From Atopostipes sp963558565 (GTDB lineage: Bacteria > Bacillota > Bacilli > Lactobacillales > Carnobacteriaceae_A), in contig CAUWGX010000005.1 in assembly GCA_963558565.1 (NCBI GenBank), forward strand, positions 124,001-188,000: a stretch of DNA of 64,000 nt, given 5' to 3'. A program made the translations under genes and the position numbers. Positions 35,368 through 43,048 of this stretch are shown here, one piece after another. The notes under the pieces were generated by a model, which did no database searches, was not told the DNA's origin, and saw nothing but the letters and a program-made list of their open reading frames with translations. Position 1 is the first letter of the stretch; each line of letters begins with the position of its first letter.

Positions 35368-36351
35368 TTAAATTAAGTTTTCTTTTTTCAAGAGTGCTTC
35401 TAAGTTTCCAGCTGAATCGCCTGGAAGCTTCTTAACGTCGAAAGTAATGCCATGATCTTTCAGCTCTTGTAAAGTCTGTACGTCATCCTCATCAACGGAA
35501 ATTGAATTGTTAATCATTGTTTTTCCTTGAGAATGTGCCATAGATCCGATATTGATATGATCAAATTCAACGCCTAAATCCACTGCTTCTAGCACCTCTT
35601 GGGGTGTTTCAAATAATATAAGGGCTCTGGTCGCTCCAAAACGAGGATCATCATCGATCTCTGCTAATTTGCTGACAGGAATTGTATGTGTACGAATTCC
35701 AGAAGGTGCTGCTTGTTGAATTAATGTTTTCCGCATTTCATCTTGCGCCACTTTGTCTGAGACGACAATAATTCGATTAGGATTAACCGCTCGTACCCAG
35801 TTCGTTGACACTTGACCGTGGAGCAAACGCGTATCAATACGCACGAGGACGTAATCAATTTTACCATCCCCTAATACAGTCCCTGGTTCTAATGTACCCA
35901 CTGAACGACTATTTTCTGTTTCTGCTGGGGTCGAACTTTCCTCCACAGGTTCTAACTCTTCAGGCTTCACACGGATACCGCTTACATCTCTTGCGATGAT
36001 TTGACTGGCGAGATCATGTGCGGAATCCACCCCGGCGCGTGCTCCTAATGCTTCGAGCAACATCGGTAAGTTTAACCCTGTGACAATCGCTGAACGCTCA
36101 GGCATTTCTTCTTGAACAAGACTTGCCTGATTAAAAGGGGAGCCGCCCCATAAATCAACCATAAATAATACTTCAGCCTCTTCACCAAATGACTCGATTG
36201 CTTCATCATATTTTGCTTTCAAATCATCCGGTCCTTCATTTGGCATCAGAGTTGCAGTAATCAGCTGGTCTTGCTCGCCGAAAATCATTTCCGCTGATTG
36301 CAAGATCCCTTCCGCAAATTCTCCATGACTTGCCAGAATGATATTTACCAT
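35368..36351 (-). CDS. manX: PTS mannose-class EIIAB
   Basis: Fused IIA and IIB, 327 residues. IIA (about 1-130) has its phospho-His in IILASHGEFAEG near residue 9. An Asn/Ser/Pro/Glu-rich linker (about 140-165) leads to IIB (about 168-327), with its phospho-His in VRIDTRLLHGQVSTNW. Phosphate passes HPr to IIA to IIB to sugar. Start ATG 36351, with AAGGAGGAAAG upstream; a longer frame to 36387 would overlap the operator region. First gene of manX-manY-manZ-manO. Confidence 0.95.
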   Translation of the reverse strand: MVNIILASHGEFAEGILQSAEMIFGEQDQLITATLMPNEGPDDLKAKYDEAIESFGEEAEVLFMVDLWGGSPFNQASLVQEEMPERSAIVTGLNLPMLLEALGARAGVDSAHDLASQIIARDVSGIRVKPEELEPVEESSTPAETENSRSVGTLEPGTVLGDGKIDYVLVRIDTRLLHGQVSTNWVRAVNPNRIIVVSDKVAQDEMRKTLIQQAAPSGIRTHTIPVSKLAEIDDDPRFGATRALILFETPQEVLEAVDLGVEFDHINIGSMAHSQGKTMINNSISVDEDDVQTLQELKDHGITFDVKKLPGDSAGNLEALLKKENLI

Positions 36352-36375
36352 AAACTTTCCTCCTTCAAATTGCAT

Positions 36376-36387
36376 TTGTATATACAA
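36376..36387. promoter_or_regulatory. Palindromic operator before manX
   Basis: Perfect 12-base palindrome TTGTATATACAA between a TATTAT box (minus strand) and the manX ribosome site; GntR-like operators have this look. Regulator unknown. Confidence 0.5.
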
Positions 36388-36415
36388 TCATATAATATCA
36401 CAAGATAAAAAATAA

Positions 36416-36444
36416 TTGTAGCGTTTACAAAACTATTGTAACGC
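36416..36444. promoter_or_regulatory. Dyad upstream of man operon, cre-like
   Basis: TTGTAGCGTTTACAA (36416-36430) is a dyad with arms TTGTA/TACAA and resembles a catabolite (cre) site one base short of consensus; TTGTAACGC follows at 36436-36444, forming a second inverted half. Beyond it, 36445-36780 shows nothing I can assign. Confidence 0.45.
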
Positions 36445-36786
36445 TCCTTCAAAAAATAGCAACTAAAAAATTTCAAAATGCTTGTTTAAAGAGGTTTGTC
36501 GGGAAATAAATATTTGAACGGTAAATTTGCTCTTTTCGTATTTTGAACAAACGTAAGCAAGAATGAAGAAAGAGGCAGAAAATAATTTCCGACGGATGAA
36601 GCAATCAAAGTCAAAAATCCTTATGAGAAAACCATTTTTAAAGAGATTTCACAAAGTGACTCAACGATTGGCTAGGAAATTTAAATCTAATTTAATCTAG
36701 AGCATAATACTTAGGAAGAATAGACTAAAAATTATTTAAAAGAATGTTGTCTGGATAAAAGCCTATTTAAGTAACTGGAAAAGGAG

Positions 36787-36954
36787 CTCGTGGTCATGAA
36801 AATGGAAAACGTGCGCGTGAAGTGAGTGTTCGTGGTTACGAAAAGAGAAAATGTGTGCACGAGGAGAAGTCTCGTGGTTATGAAAGTGGAAAACGTGCTC
36901 AGGAGGCACGGGCTCGTGAGCATAAAAGTAGAAAACGTACGCACGAGAGGCATT
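36787..36954. repeat. 42-bp tandem repeat, locus 2 (four units)
   Basis: Units at 36787, 36829, 36871 and 36913, each 42 bases, head to tail without spacers. Consensus start yTCGTGGTyAyGAAArwGGA, then AAACGTGCGCACGAGG and about six variable bases. CTCGTG at the start and CACGAG at base 30-35 of a unit can pair, so each unit may fold. No stop codons occur in several frames because of composition, but no ribosome site or conserved start supports coding. Confidence 0.8.
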
Positions 36955-36980
36955 TTCACTCTGAAAGAGGATAGAAAAAT

Positions 36981-37022
36981 AAAAAAAGGAGCTAAAAGCA
37001 CACATTTCTCTGTGCTTTTAAC
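36981..37022 (-). terminator. Terminator downstream of the dehydrogenase remnant
   Basis: TAAAAGCACA pairs perfectly with TGTGCTTTTA; on the minus strand it is followed by GCTCC and seven T residues. The 42-bp repeat array begins 27 bases beyond it. Confidence 0.75.
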
Positions 37023-37066
37023 TACTTTTATAAAGGAAATTCTTTCAATAGTATCAATGAAAGAAT

Positions 37067-37144
37067 TTACATTGAAGTATAACCACCAACGACGGCTAGC
37101 GCTGCCCCTGTAACAAAGGCGACTTTGTCCTTCAAATTCCCCAT
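37067..37144 (-). pseudogene. Remnant of a short-chain dehydrogenase
   Basis: A ribosome site (AAGGAG), ATG and 25 codons. The first 15 read MGNLKDKVAFVTGAA, the N-terminus of a short-chain dehydrogenase up to the first glycines of the cofactor loop; the last residues read VVGGYTSM and stop, like the usual VDGGYT end of the same family. Everything between (normally about 230 residues) is gone. This is best read as an in-frame internal deletion. A terminator hairpin still follows. Confidence 0.65.
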
Positions 37145-37257
37145 ACTTTATGACTCCTTTACAAGATGATTAATAGATCTTAAAACTCAATGTGCTACAA
37201 TGCGTGTTTGTTTACAATTGAGATCACTATATTTTCGAACCCCTTTCACTATATAAA

Positions 37258-37284
37258 ATAAAAAACCCTTCGCAAGGAAGGGTC
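37258..37284 (-). terminator. Terminator of the EIIC gene
   Basis: ACCCTTC/GAAGGGT stem with a T run on the minus strand. Confidence 0.75.
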
Positions 37285-37298
37285 TGAATCGTATAAAA

Positions 37299-38552
37299 TT
37301 ATTGAAAGATTTGTGTGATAGCTTTTAGTAAAATACCAATTAACGTTAAGTCGGTATCACCAAAGACGACGGTATCGCTGAGGCCATTACCAACGAATAC
37401 TAAGAAAATGGAAGGGAGGAAAGCCATCAAGAGACCGGTAATGAAAGGAGCGATAATTGCTCCACGGCGGCCGCCTGTACTGTTCGCATAAGTCGCCCCA
37501 ATACCACCGATCAAGAAATGTTGCAGCATACCCGGAATAATGACAGGTAGCGGCGTAAAGGATAATAGAAACATTCCTAAAACACCGGCTGCTAAGCTGG
37601 ACAAGAACCCAATGATCATCGCATTCGGTGAATATTTTGCCATTACAGGTGCATCGAGGCTTGGGATAGCTCCATCAATCAGTCTTTCAGCGATCCCACG
37701 AAAGGCTGGAATCAATTCATCAATCGCCATATTAATGCCGGTAAGTAACACTTGAATACCTGCCGCAAAAGTAATGCCTTGCATGAAAGAGAAAAATAAG
37801 TAATTCTGACCATTACTTAATTGTTCTTCAATGAAAGTGGAACCGGTGAAAAAACTAATAAAGACAAATAAAACAGACATCGTTAATGACATCGAGACGG
37901 TTGGATCTTGCAGGAACCCTAAAGATTGCGGGACTTGAATATCTTCTGTCGATTTTTCTTTGTCACCGAACCATTCCCCAATTTTTGCCGATAGAAAAAA
38001 GCTAATACTTCCGGAACTCGCCACTCCAAAATCATTGGAACCGATAATATTTGCCGTATATTTCTGTAAGAGGGCAGGAGAGACGGCCATATAGATCCCT
38101 AGTAAAAGGGAGCCACCAATAATCGTGATGAGCGGGTGGAAGCCATGAAAGACTAACGCCATAGTCCCCGCCATATAAAGAGAAATTTGACCGGTTAAGT
38201 AAATATACTTAAAGCGCGTAAACTTGGCAATGACTAAATTTAAAATCATCCCCACAATCATAATAATCGGCGTTAAACGAAAAGTATCATTCAACAAAGC
38301 CCCATAGGCATCTGTATTCATAACGGATGCTTGTAAACCAAAGGCTTCGGTAAACATCGTACTGAAATTATCCAAAGTATCTGCAGCAATGCCCGCTCCT
38401 AGATCGAGCAAGGTAAAGCCGATAATGGTTTTAAATGTGCCCGAAATCGTATCGGTAATCGATCGTTTCAATAATAAATTACCAATTAAAACAAAAAGAC
38501 CAATTAATATTGCGGGTGTACTTAATATATCATTCACTAAAACATCAAACAC
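37299..38552 (-). CDS. PTS EIIC of the ascorbate (UlaA/SgaT) family
   Basis: About 417 residues with ten or so hydrophobic helices. UlaA-type features: TISGTFKTIIGFTLLDLGAG near 32-51 and PNAMIIGFLSS plus ATYANSTGGRRGA near the end. UlaA moves L-ascorbate with UlaB and UlaC, but no EIIA or EIIB gene is near it, so it must borrow partners or work on its own. I start at GTG 38552, since GAGGAG lies 7 bases upstream; the GTG at 38567 is part of that ribosome site. It diverges from arcA across about 360 bases. Confidence 0.85.
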   Translation of the reverse strand: MFDVLVNDILSTPAILIGLFVLIGNLLLKRSITDTISGTFKTIIGFTLLDLGAGIAADTLDNFSTMFTEAFGLQASVMNTDAYGALLNDTFRLTPIIMIVGMILNLVIAKFTRFKYIYLTGQISLYMAGTMALVFHGFHPLITIIGGSLLLGIYMAVSPALLQKYTANIIGSNDFGVASSGSISFFLSAKIGEWFGDKEKSTEDIQVPQSLGFLQDPTVSMSLTMSVLFVFISFFTGSTFIEEQLSNGQNYLFFSFMQGITFAAGIQVLLTGINMAIDELIPAFRGIAERLIDGAIPSLDAPVMAKYSPNAMIIGFLSSLAAGVLGMFLLSFTPLPVIIPGMLQHFLIGGIGATYANSTGGRRGAIIAPFITGLLMAFLPSIFLVFVGNGLSDTVVFGDTDLTLIGILLKAITQIFQ

Positions 38553-38778
38553 AGTTTTTCTCCTCACTTAAATTTCATTTTCTTTATAACTTTAACATAT
38601 CTTTGAAAGAAGCCCATGCTTAACCCCTTGGGAAATAGTAAAGCGCAAATTGTATAAAAAATGGCTGGTTTTTGCTTCACTTCCTCCATTTTTTGGCGCA
38701 GAAAGCATTCAATTTAACGAAGTGGATGCACATCTTCCTTTCTAAAGAACATGAAAGAAAACATCATCCCGTAAAATA

Positions 38779-38794
38779 TGTGATCAATTTAACA
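38779..38794. promoter_or_regulatory. CRP/FNR-type box upstream of arcA
   Basis: TGTGA-TCAATT-TAACA, one mismatch from the TGTGA-N6-TCACA dyad. Its centre is about 62-64 bases before the start predicted from TATACT (38838-38843), which has no good -35, as expected for a class I activated promoter. ArcR (44951) is the likely binder. I see nothing else in the 360-base gap between the EIIC gene and arcA. Confidence 0.6.
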
Positions 38795-38837
38795 TTAATG
38801 ATGTAAGCATTATCCAAAAACTATAAGCTACCCGTTG

Positions 38838-38843
38838 TATACT
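38838..38843 (+). promoter_or_regulatory. -10 element of arcA
   Basis: TATACT; the -35 region 17 bases upstream is poor, fitting activator dependence. Confidence 0.5.
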
Positions 38844-38915
38844 TTATCTACAGAAAATGATTAGCTAATCATCACAAAATTCTGCGCTAAAAAAATATAT
38901 TAGGGGGAGTCAAAA

Positions 38916-40142
38916 GTGTCTAAACAATGGATGAATGTCTTTTCGGAAATCGGACGTTTAAAAACAGTCATGGTGCACAGACCAGGAAAAGAATTAGAAA
39001 ATTTGATCCCAAATAATCTAACCCGCTTATTATTTGATGATATTCCTTATTTAGAGGAAGCTCGAAATGAACATGATCATTTTGTGCAAGTGATGGAAGA
39101 AAATGGAGTAGAGGTTCTCTATTTGGAAAAATTAGTCGAAGAATCTTTAACAGACGATACGATTAAAGAAAAATTTATTGATGAATGGCTCTCTGAAGCG
39201 GATGTTGCTAGTAAAGCCGCACAGCAAGCTATAAAAGACTATTTATTCAATATGTCGAGTACATTTGAAATGGTTCTTAAAACGATGGAAGGTTTTCAAA
39301 AGTCTGAAATCAATATTGAACACCAAGAGGCTCTTTCGGATAGGTTAGAAACAGACAATCCGTTATTAGTTGATCCGATGCCCAGTTTATATTTCACACG
39401 GGATCCCTTTGCAACCATCGGAAATGGGGTATCTCTGAACAAAATGTTTGCCACAACTCGTAATCGTGAAACCATCTACGGCAAATATATTTTTCAATAT
39501 CATCCAACGTATGGCAACAATCATATTGAAAAATATTATGATCGAGAGATGGAATATCATATCGAAGGAGGAGATGAATTAGTTCTTTCAGAAGATGTAA
39601 TCGCCGTGGGTATTTCTCAAAGAACGACAGCAAAAGCAATCGAAGAACTGGCAAAGAATTTATTTGAAACTTCGCAATTTAAAGAAATCCTAGCCTTTTC
39701 TATCGGAATTAATCGAAAATTTATGCACTTAGATACTGTTTTTACCATGATTGATTATGACAAGTTTACGATTCATCCAGAAATACGCGGGGATTTGAAA
39801 GTCTTTTCGCTCTCGCAAGACCACGAAGGGCACATTCATATCCAAGAAAAGGTTGATAAGCTGAACCATATTCTAGCTGAAGCTCTCGGAGTAGACCATG
39901 TCACGCTCATTGAGTGTGGGAATGGAAATCCAGTCACTGCTGCCAGAGAACAATGGAATGATGGCTCGAATACATTAACGATTGCGCCAGGGGAAGTTGT
40001 TGTGTATGATCGAAATCCAGTCACCAATGCTGCGTTAGAAGCTGCAGGGATTACGCTCCATAAAATAAAAGGGAGTGAATTAGTCCGTGGTCGTGGTGGC
40101 CCTCGTTGTATGACGATGCCCTTTTATCGTGAAAAATTATAA
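38916..40142 (+). CDS. arcA: Arginine deiminase
   Basis: 408 residues; hydrolyses arginine to citrulline and ammonia, the first step of the fermentative arginine deiminase pathway. Conserved blocks: EIGRLKTVMVHRPGKELE, YFTRDPFATIG, YHIEGGDELVLSEDVI, MHLDTVFTMID, and the C-terminal nucleophile Cys in RGRGGPRCMTMPF. All catalytic residues are present. GTG start with AGGGGGAG upstream. arcB follows after 26 bases. Confidence 0.97.
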   Translation: MSKQWMNVFSEIGRLKTVMVHRPGKELENLIPNNLTRLLFDDIPYLEEARNEHDHFVQVMEENGVEVLYLEKLVEESLTDDTIKEKFIDEWLSEADVASKAAQQAIKDYLFNMSSTFEMVLKTMEGFQKSEINIEHQEALSDRLETDNPLLVDPMPSLYFTRDPFATIGNGVSLNKMFATTRNRETIYGKYIFQYHPTYGNNHIEKYYDREMEYHIEGGDELVLSEDVIAVGISQRTTAKAIEELAKNLFETSQFKEILAFSIGINRKFMHLDTVFTMIDYDKFTIHPEIRGDLKVFSLSQDHEGHIHIQEKVDKLNHILAEALGVDHVTLIECGNGNPVTAAREQWNDGSNTLTIAPGEVVVYDRNPVTNAALEAAGITLHKIKGSELVRGRGGPRCMTMPFYREKL

Positions 40143-40168
40143 AAAAATAATGTAAAGGAAGATGTTCT

Positions 40169-41170
40169 ATGTTCCAAGGACGAAGCTTTTTAAAGACGAA
40201 AGATTTTACAAACCATGAAGTTGAATATTTGATTAACTTTTCCATCCACTTAAAAGATTTGAAAAAACGTGGTATTCCACATGAATATATGAAAAAACAA
40301 AATATTTGTTTATTATTTGAGAAAACATCGACGCGAACGCGCGCTGCTTTTACCGTGGCAGCTACTGACTTAGGAGCGTCGCCTGAATATCTAGGGGTCA
40401 ATGATATTCAATTAGGAAAGAAAGAATCGGTTGAGGATACAGCGATCGTTTTAGGCAGTATGTTTGACGGGATTGAGTTCCGTGGTTTCAGTCAAGAAAT
40501 GGTAGAAGAAATTGCTGAATATGCGGGAGTTCCTGTCTGGAATGGTTTAACAGATGAGTGGCATCCGACCCAAATGATCGCGGACTATATGACTGTGAAA
40601 GAAGAGTTTGGGGAATTGAAAGGAAGAAAACTCGTTTATTGTGGGGATGGGCGGAATAATGTGGCGAATAGTTTATTGGTCGCTGGTGCTAAGTTAGGCG
40701 TTCATGTCACCATTGCTTCTCCCGAAGCCTTGTTTCCCGAAGAAGCCCTCATTGAAGAAGTGAAAGAAATGGCCAAAGAAACAGGCTCAAAGATTGAAGT
40801 TACAGCCGATATCAATACAGCAGTCGTAGATGCGGATGTTCTTTATACAGATGTTTGGGTCTCTATGGGTGAAGAAGATAAGTTTGAAGAACGTGTCAAT
40901 TTATTGAAACCTTACCAAATTAACAAAGAACTCGTCGAAAAAATTAACGGAGACTATATTCTCCTCCATTGTTTACCGGCTTTCCATGATACTGAAACTG
41001 AATACGGGCAAGCGATCCAAGAACGTTTTGGCGTCAGCGAAATGGAAATAACAGATGAAATGTTCAGAAGTGAAAATGCGCGTCAGTTTGAGCAAGCAGA
41101 AAATAGAATGCATTCGATTAAAGCAATCATGGCGGCCACAAACGGTCATCTTTTTATACCAAAAGTATAA
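40169..41170 (+). CDS. arcB: Ornithine carbamoyltransferase, catabolic
   Basis: 333 residues; phosphorolyses citrulline to ornithine and carbamoyl phosphate. Carbamoyl phosphate site STRTRAAF near 55-62, FRGF, HPTQMIADYMT, and the ornithine-site Cys in LLHCLPAFHD near 270. In the same transcript as arcA and closed by a terminator. The enzyme that should use its carbamoyl phosphate to make ATP, carbamate kinase, is not in this cluster. Confidence 0.97.
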   Translation: MFQGRSFLKTKDFTNHEVEYLINFSIHLKDLKKRGIPHEYMKKQNICLLFEKTSTRTRAAFTVAATDLGASPEYLGVNDIQLGKKESVEDTAIVLGSMFDGIEFRGFSQEMVEEIAEYAGVPVWNGLTDEWHPTQMIADYMTVKEEFGELKGRKLVYCGDGRNNVANSLLVAGAKLGVHVTIASPEALFPEEALIEEVKEMAKETGSKIEVTADINTAVVDADVLYTDVWVSMGEEDKFEERVNLLKPYQINKELVEKINGDYILLHCLPAFHDTETEYGQAIQERFGVSEMEITDEMFRSENARQFEQAENRMHSIKAIMAATNGHLFIPKV

Positions 41171-41216
41171 GCGAAACAGAAGAAAGATAGGAAGTTTTCA
41201 GAATTTCGATTAAGAA

Positions 41217-41255
41217 TCAGGGATGATAGAATAACTAGCTTCATCCCTGATTTTT
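41217..41255 (+). terminator. Terminator of arcAB
   Basis: TCAGGGATGA pairs perfectly with TCATCCCTGA; five T residues. The next gene starts only 24 bases later, so read-through is possible. Confidence 0.85.
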
Positions 41256-41278
41256 CAAATTTAAAAGGGGCGGTAAAA

Positions 41279-42775
41279 ATGGAAAAAGTTAAGAAATTCA
41301 AAATGCCTAATTCTTTTACAACGCTATTTATTATTATCATTCTAGTGGCTGTAATGACTTGGATTATTCCGGCCGGCCAGTATGAAGTAGCGGATGGAAA
41401 TTTTGTCCCTGGAACGTATGAACAAATCGAACAAGCTCCCCAAGGGATTTGGGAAGTGTTAGCGGCCCCTATTCTCGGATTGTTAGGGACTGAAGCCACA
41501 GAGGGGGCGATTGAAGTTTCCCTCTTTATCATGGTTGTTGGTGGATTTTTAGCGATCGTGAATAAGACGGGCGCGGTGGATGCTGGTATAGCGACGCTTA
41601 TTCGTGGGGGAGAAGAGAATGTTGATCGTTTAATTTGGGTATTGATGTTTGTGTTTGCTTTAGGTGGGTCAACTTATGGAATGGCGGAAGAAACGATGGC
41701 TTTTTACCCGTTACTCATTCCCCTAATGGTGACGGTGGGGATGGACTCCCTGACTGCAGTTGCCGTTATCTTGGTGGGTTCAGGAGTAGGGGTCTTGTCT
41801 TCGACGGTTAACCCCTTCGCGACGGGCGTAGCTTCGCAAATGGCCAACATCTCGATGGCTGATGGCATGCTGCTGCGAATACTTTTCTTCATAATCACTT
41901 ATTTAATGGGCGCCTTCTATGTTTCTAGATATGCGAAACGCGTTCGAGCCGATAATAGCCACTCCTATATCGCGGATAAAATGGAACAACAAAAAGAGGA
42001 ATTTTCTGTGGAAAGTGAGACGGCTCAATTAACAACGAAACAAAAAGTGATCCTTGTATTATTTACGCTCACGTTTATCATCATGATATTAGGTTTAGTT
42101 CCTTGGTCTGATTTACTTGGAAGAGCCTCTTTCTTTGAAAACATGCATGAAACATTACTAAGCGTACCTATTCTAGGTAATCTGGTTGGTCAGTCTTCGA
42201 TAGCTCTCGGCCAATGGTACTTGGTGGAGATTACGATTTTATTCTTTGCTATGTCTATTCTGATCGCTATCGTATACGGCATCAATGAATCTGTCTTTGT
42301 CGATACTTTTCTAGAAGGAATGAAAGACTTAGTGACGGTAGCGATGATTACGGCTGTTGCCCGTGGTATTCAGGTCATTATGAATGACGGACAAATTACC
42401 GCAACCGTCTTGCACTGGGGAGAAATGGCCCTTAGTGGCGTATCTGAAGGGGTATTCACCGTGTTTACGTATCTCTTTTATATCCCAATGTCCTTTTTAA
42501 TTCCATCAACTTCCGGATTGGCGGCCGCCACTATGGGAATTATGGGACCTTTAGGCCAATTTGCTGGTGTAGGTGAAGCCATTGTAGTGACTGCTTATCA
42601 AGCAGCCTCAGGTATCATCAATTTAATTACTCCGACATCAGGTGTTGTGATGGGGGCCCTTGCTATTGCTGATATTGATTGGGGCACTTGGTTAAAATTT
42701 ATGGGGAAACTATTAGGGCTGCTAGTCATTGTTTCCATTGGACTGTTATTGATTGGTACGTATTTCAACATTTAA
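41279..42775 (+). CDS. ArcD/YfcC-family amino acid exchanger, copy 1
   Basis: 498-residue YfcC/ArcD-type transporter with about twelve helices. N-terminal FKMPNSFTTLFI and IIPAGQYEV, then GGSTYGMAEETMAFYPLLIP and STVNPFATGVAS, mark the family. Its position in the arginine deiminase cluster supports arginine/ornithine exchange, but specificity is inferred from context. A related copy lies at 45769-47178, as in lactococci with two ArcD proteins. AAAAGGGGCGG precedes the ATG. Confidence 0.87.
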   Translation: MEKVKKFKMPNSFTTLFIIIILVAVMTWIIPAGQYEVADGNFVPGTYEQIEQAPQGIWEVLAAPILGLLGTEATEGAIEVSLFIMVVGGFLAIVNKTGAVDAGIATLIRGGEENVDRLIWVLMFVFALGGSTYGMAEETMAFYPLLIPLMVTVGMDSLTAVAVILVGSGVGVLSSTVNPFATGVASQMANISMADGMLLRILFFIITYLMGAFYVSRYAKRVRADNSHSYIADKMEQQKEEFSVESETAQLTTKQKVILVLFTLTFIIMILGLVPWSDLLGRASFFENMHETLLSVPILGNLVGQSSIALGQWYLVEITILFFAMSILIAIVYGINESVFVDTFLEGMKDLVTVAMITAVARGIQVIMNDGQITATVLHWGEMALSGVSEGVFTVFTYLFYIPMSFLIPSTSGLAAATMGIMGPLGQFAGVGEAIVVTAYQAASGIINLITPTSGVVMGALAIADIDWGTWLKFMGKLLGLLVIVSIGLLLIGTYFNI

Positions 42776-43013
42776 CTCAATGAGATATCAAATAGATGCT
42801 CCACCATGTTGAAACAAATATTTGTAAAAAATGCCATTTTGGATGGATAGTAGAGTCTCCTTTTCTTTGAGTTCGTGCTCGCTTTTAACCTTAGGGAAGA
42901 GGAGGCTAACTTGTTTTTGATCAAATAATATTTTGAATAATAAAAATAATATTCAAAAAATATTACAAATTTGGTCGATTCAATCGAAAAAGCGTTTTAT
43001 TTATTAGTGGTTA

Positions 43014-43029
43014 TGTTAGAATATTAACA
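43014..43029. promoter_or_regulatory. Perfect dyad just before argS
   Basis: TGTTA-GAATAT-TAACA has the same 5-6-5 layout as the arcA box and ends 3 bases before the GGAGAGAG ribosome site. ArcR binding here would be at or after the start of transcription. An AT-rich inverted repeat (42926-42964) lies further up. Confidence 0.45.
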
Positions 43030-43048
43030 AGGAGAGAGTGGGAAGATC

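Noticed and set aside
36550..36700. A short basic peptide gene of about 43 codons
   Set aside because: ATG and a run of Lys/Arg codons are present, but there is no ribosome site, promoter or family resemblance.
36763..37113. Coding gene in the repeat region (either strand)
   Set aside because: Same reason as above: open frames on both strands, no start context, and the frames run through terminator hairpins.
42926..42964. Terminator of the first exchanger gene
   Set aside because: The inverted repeat is almost pure A+T with no T run placed for termination; left unassigned.
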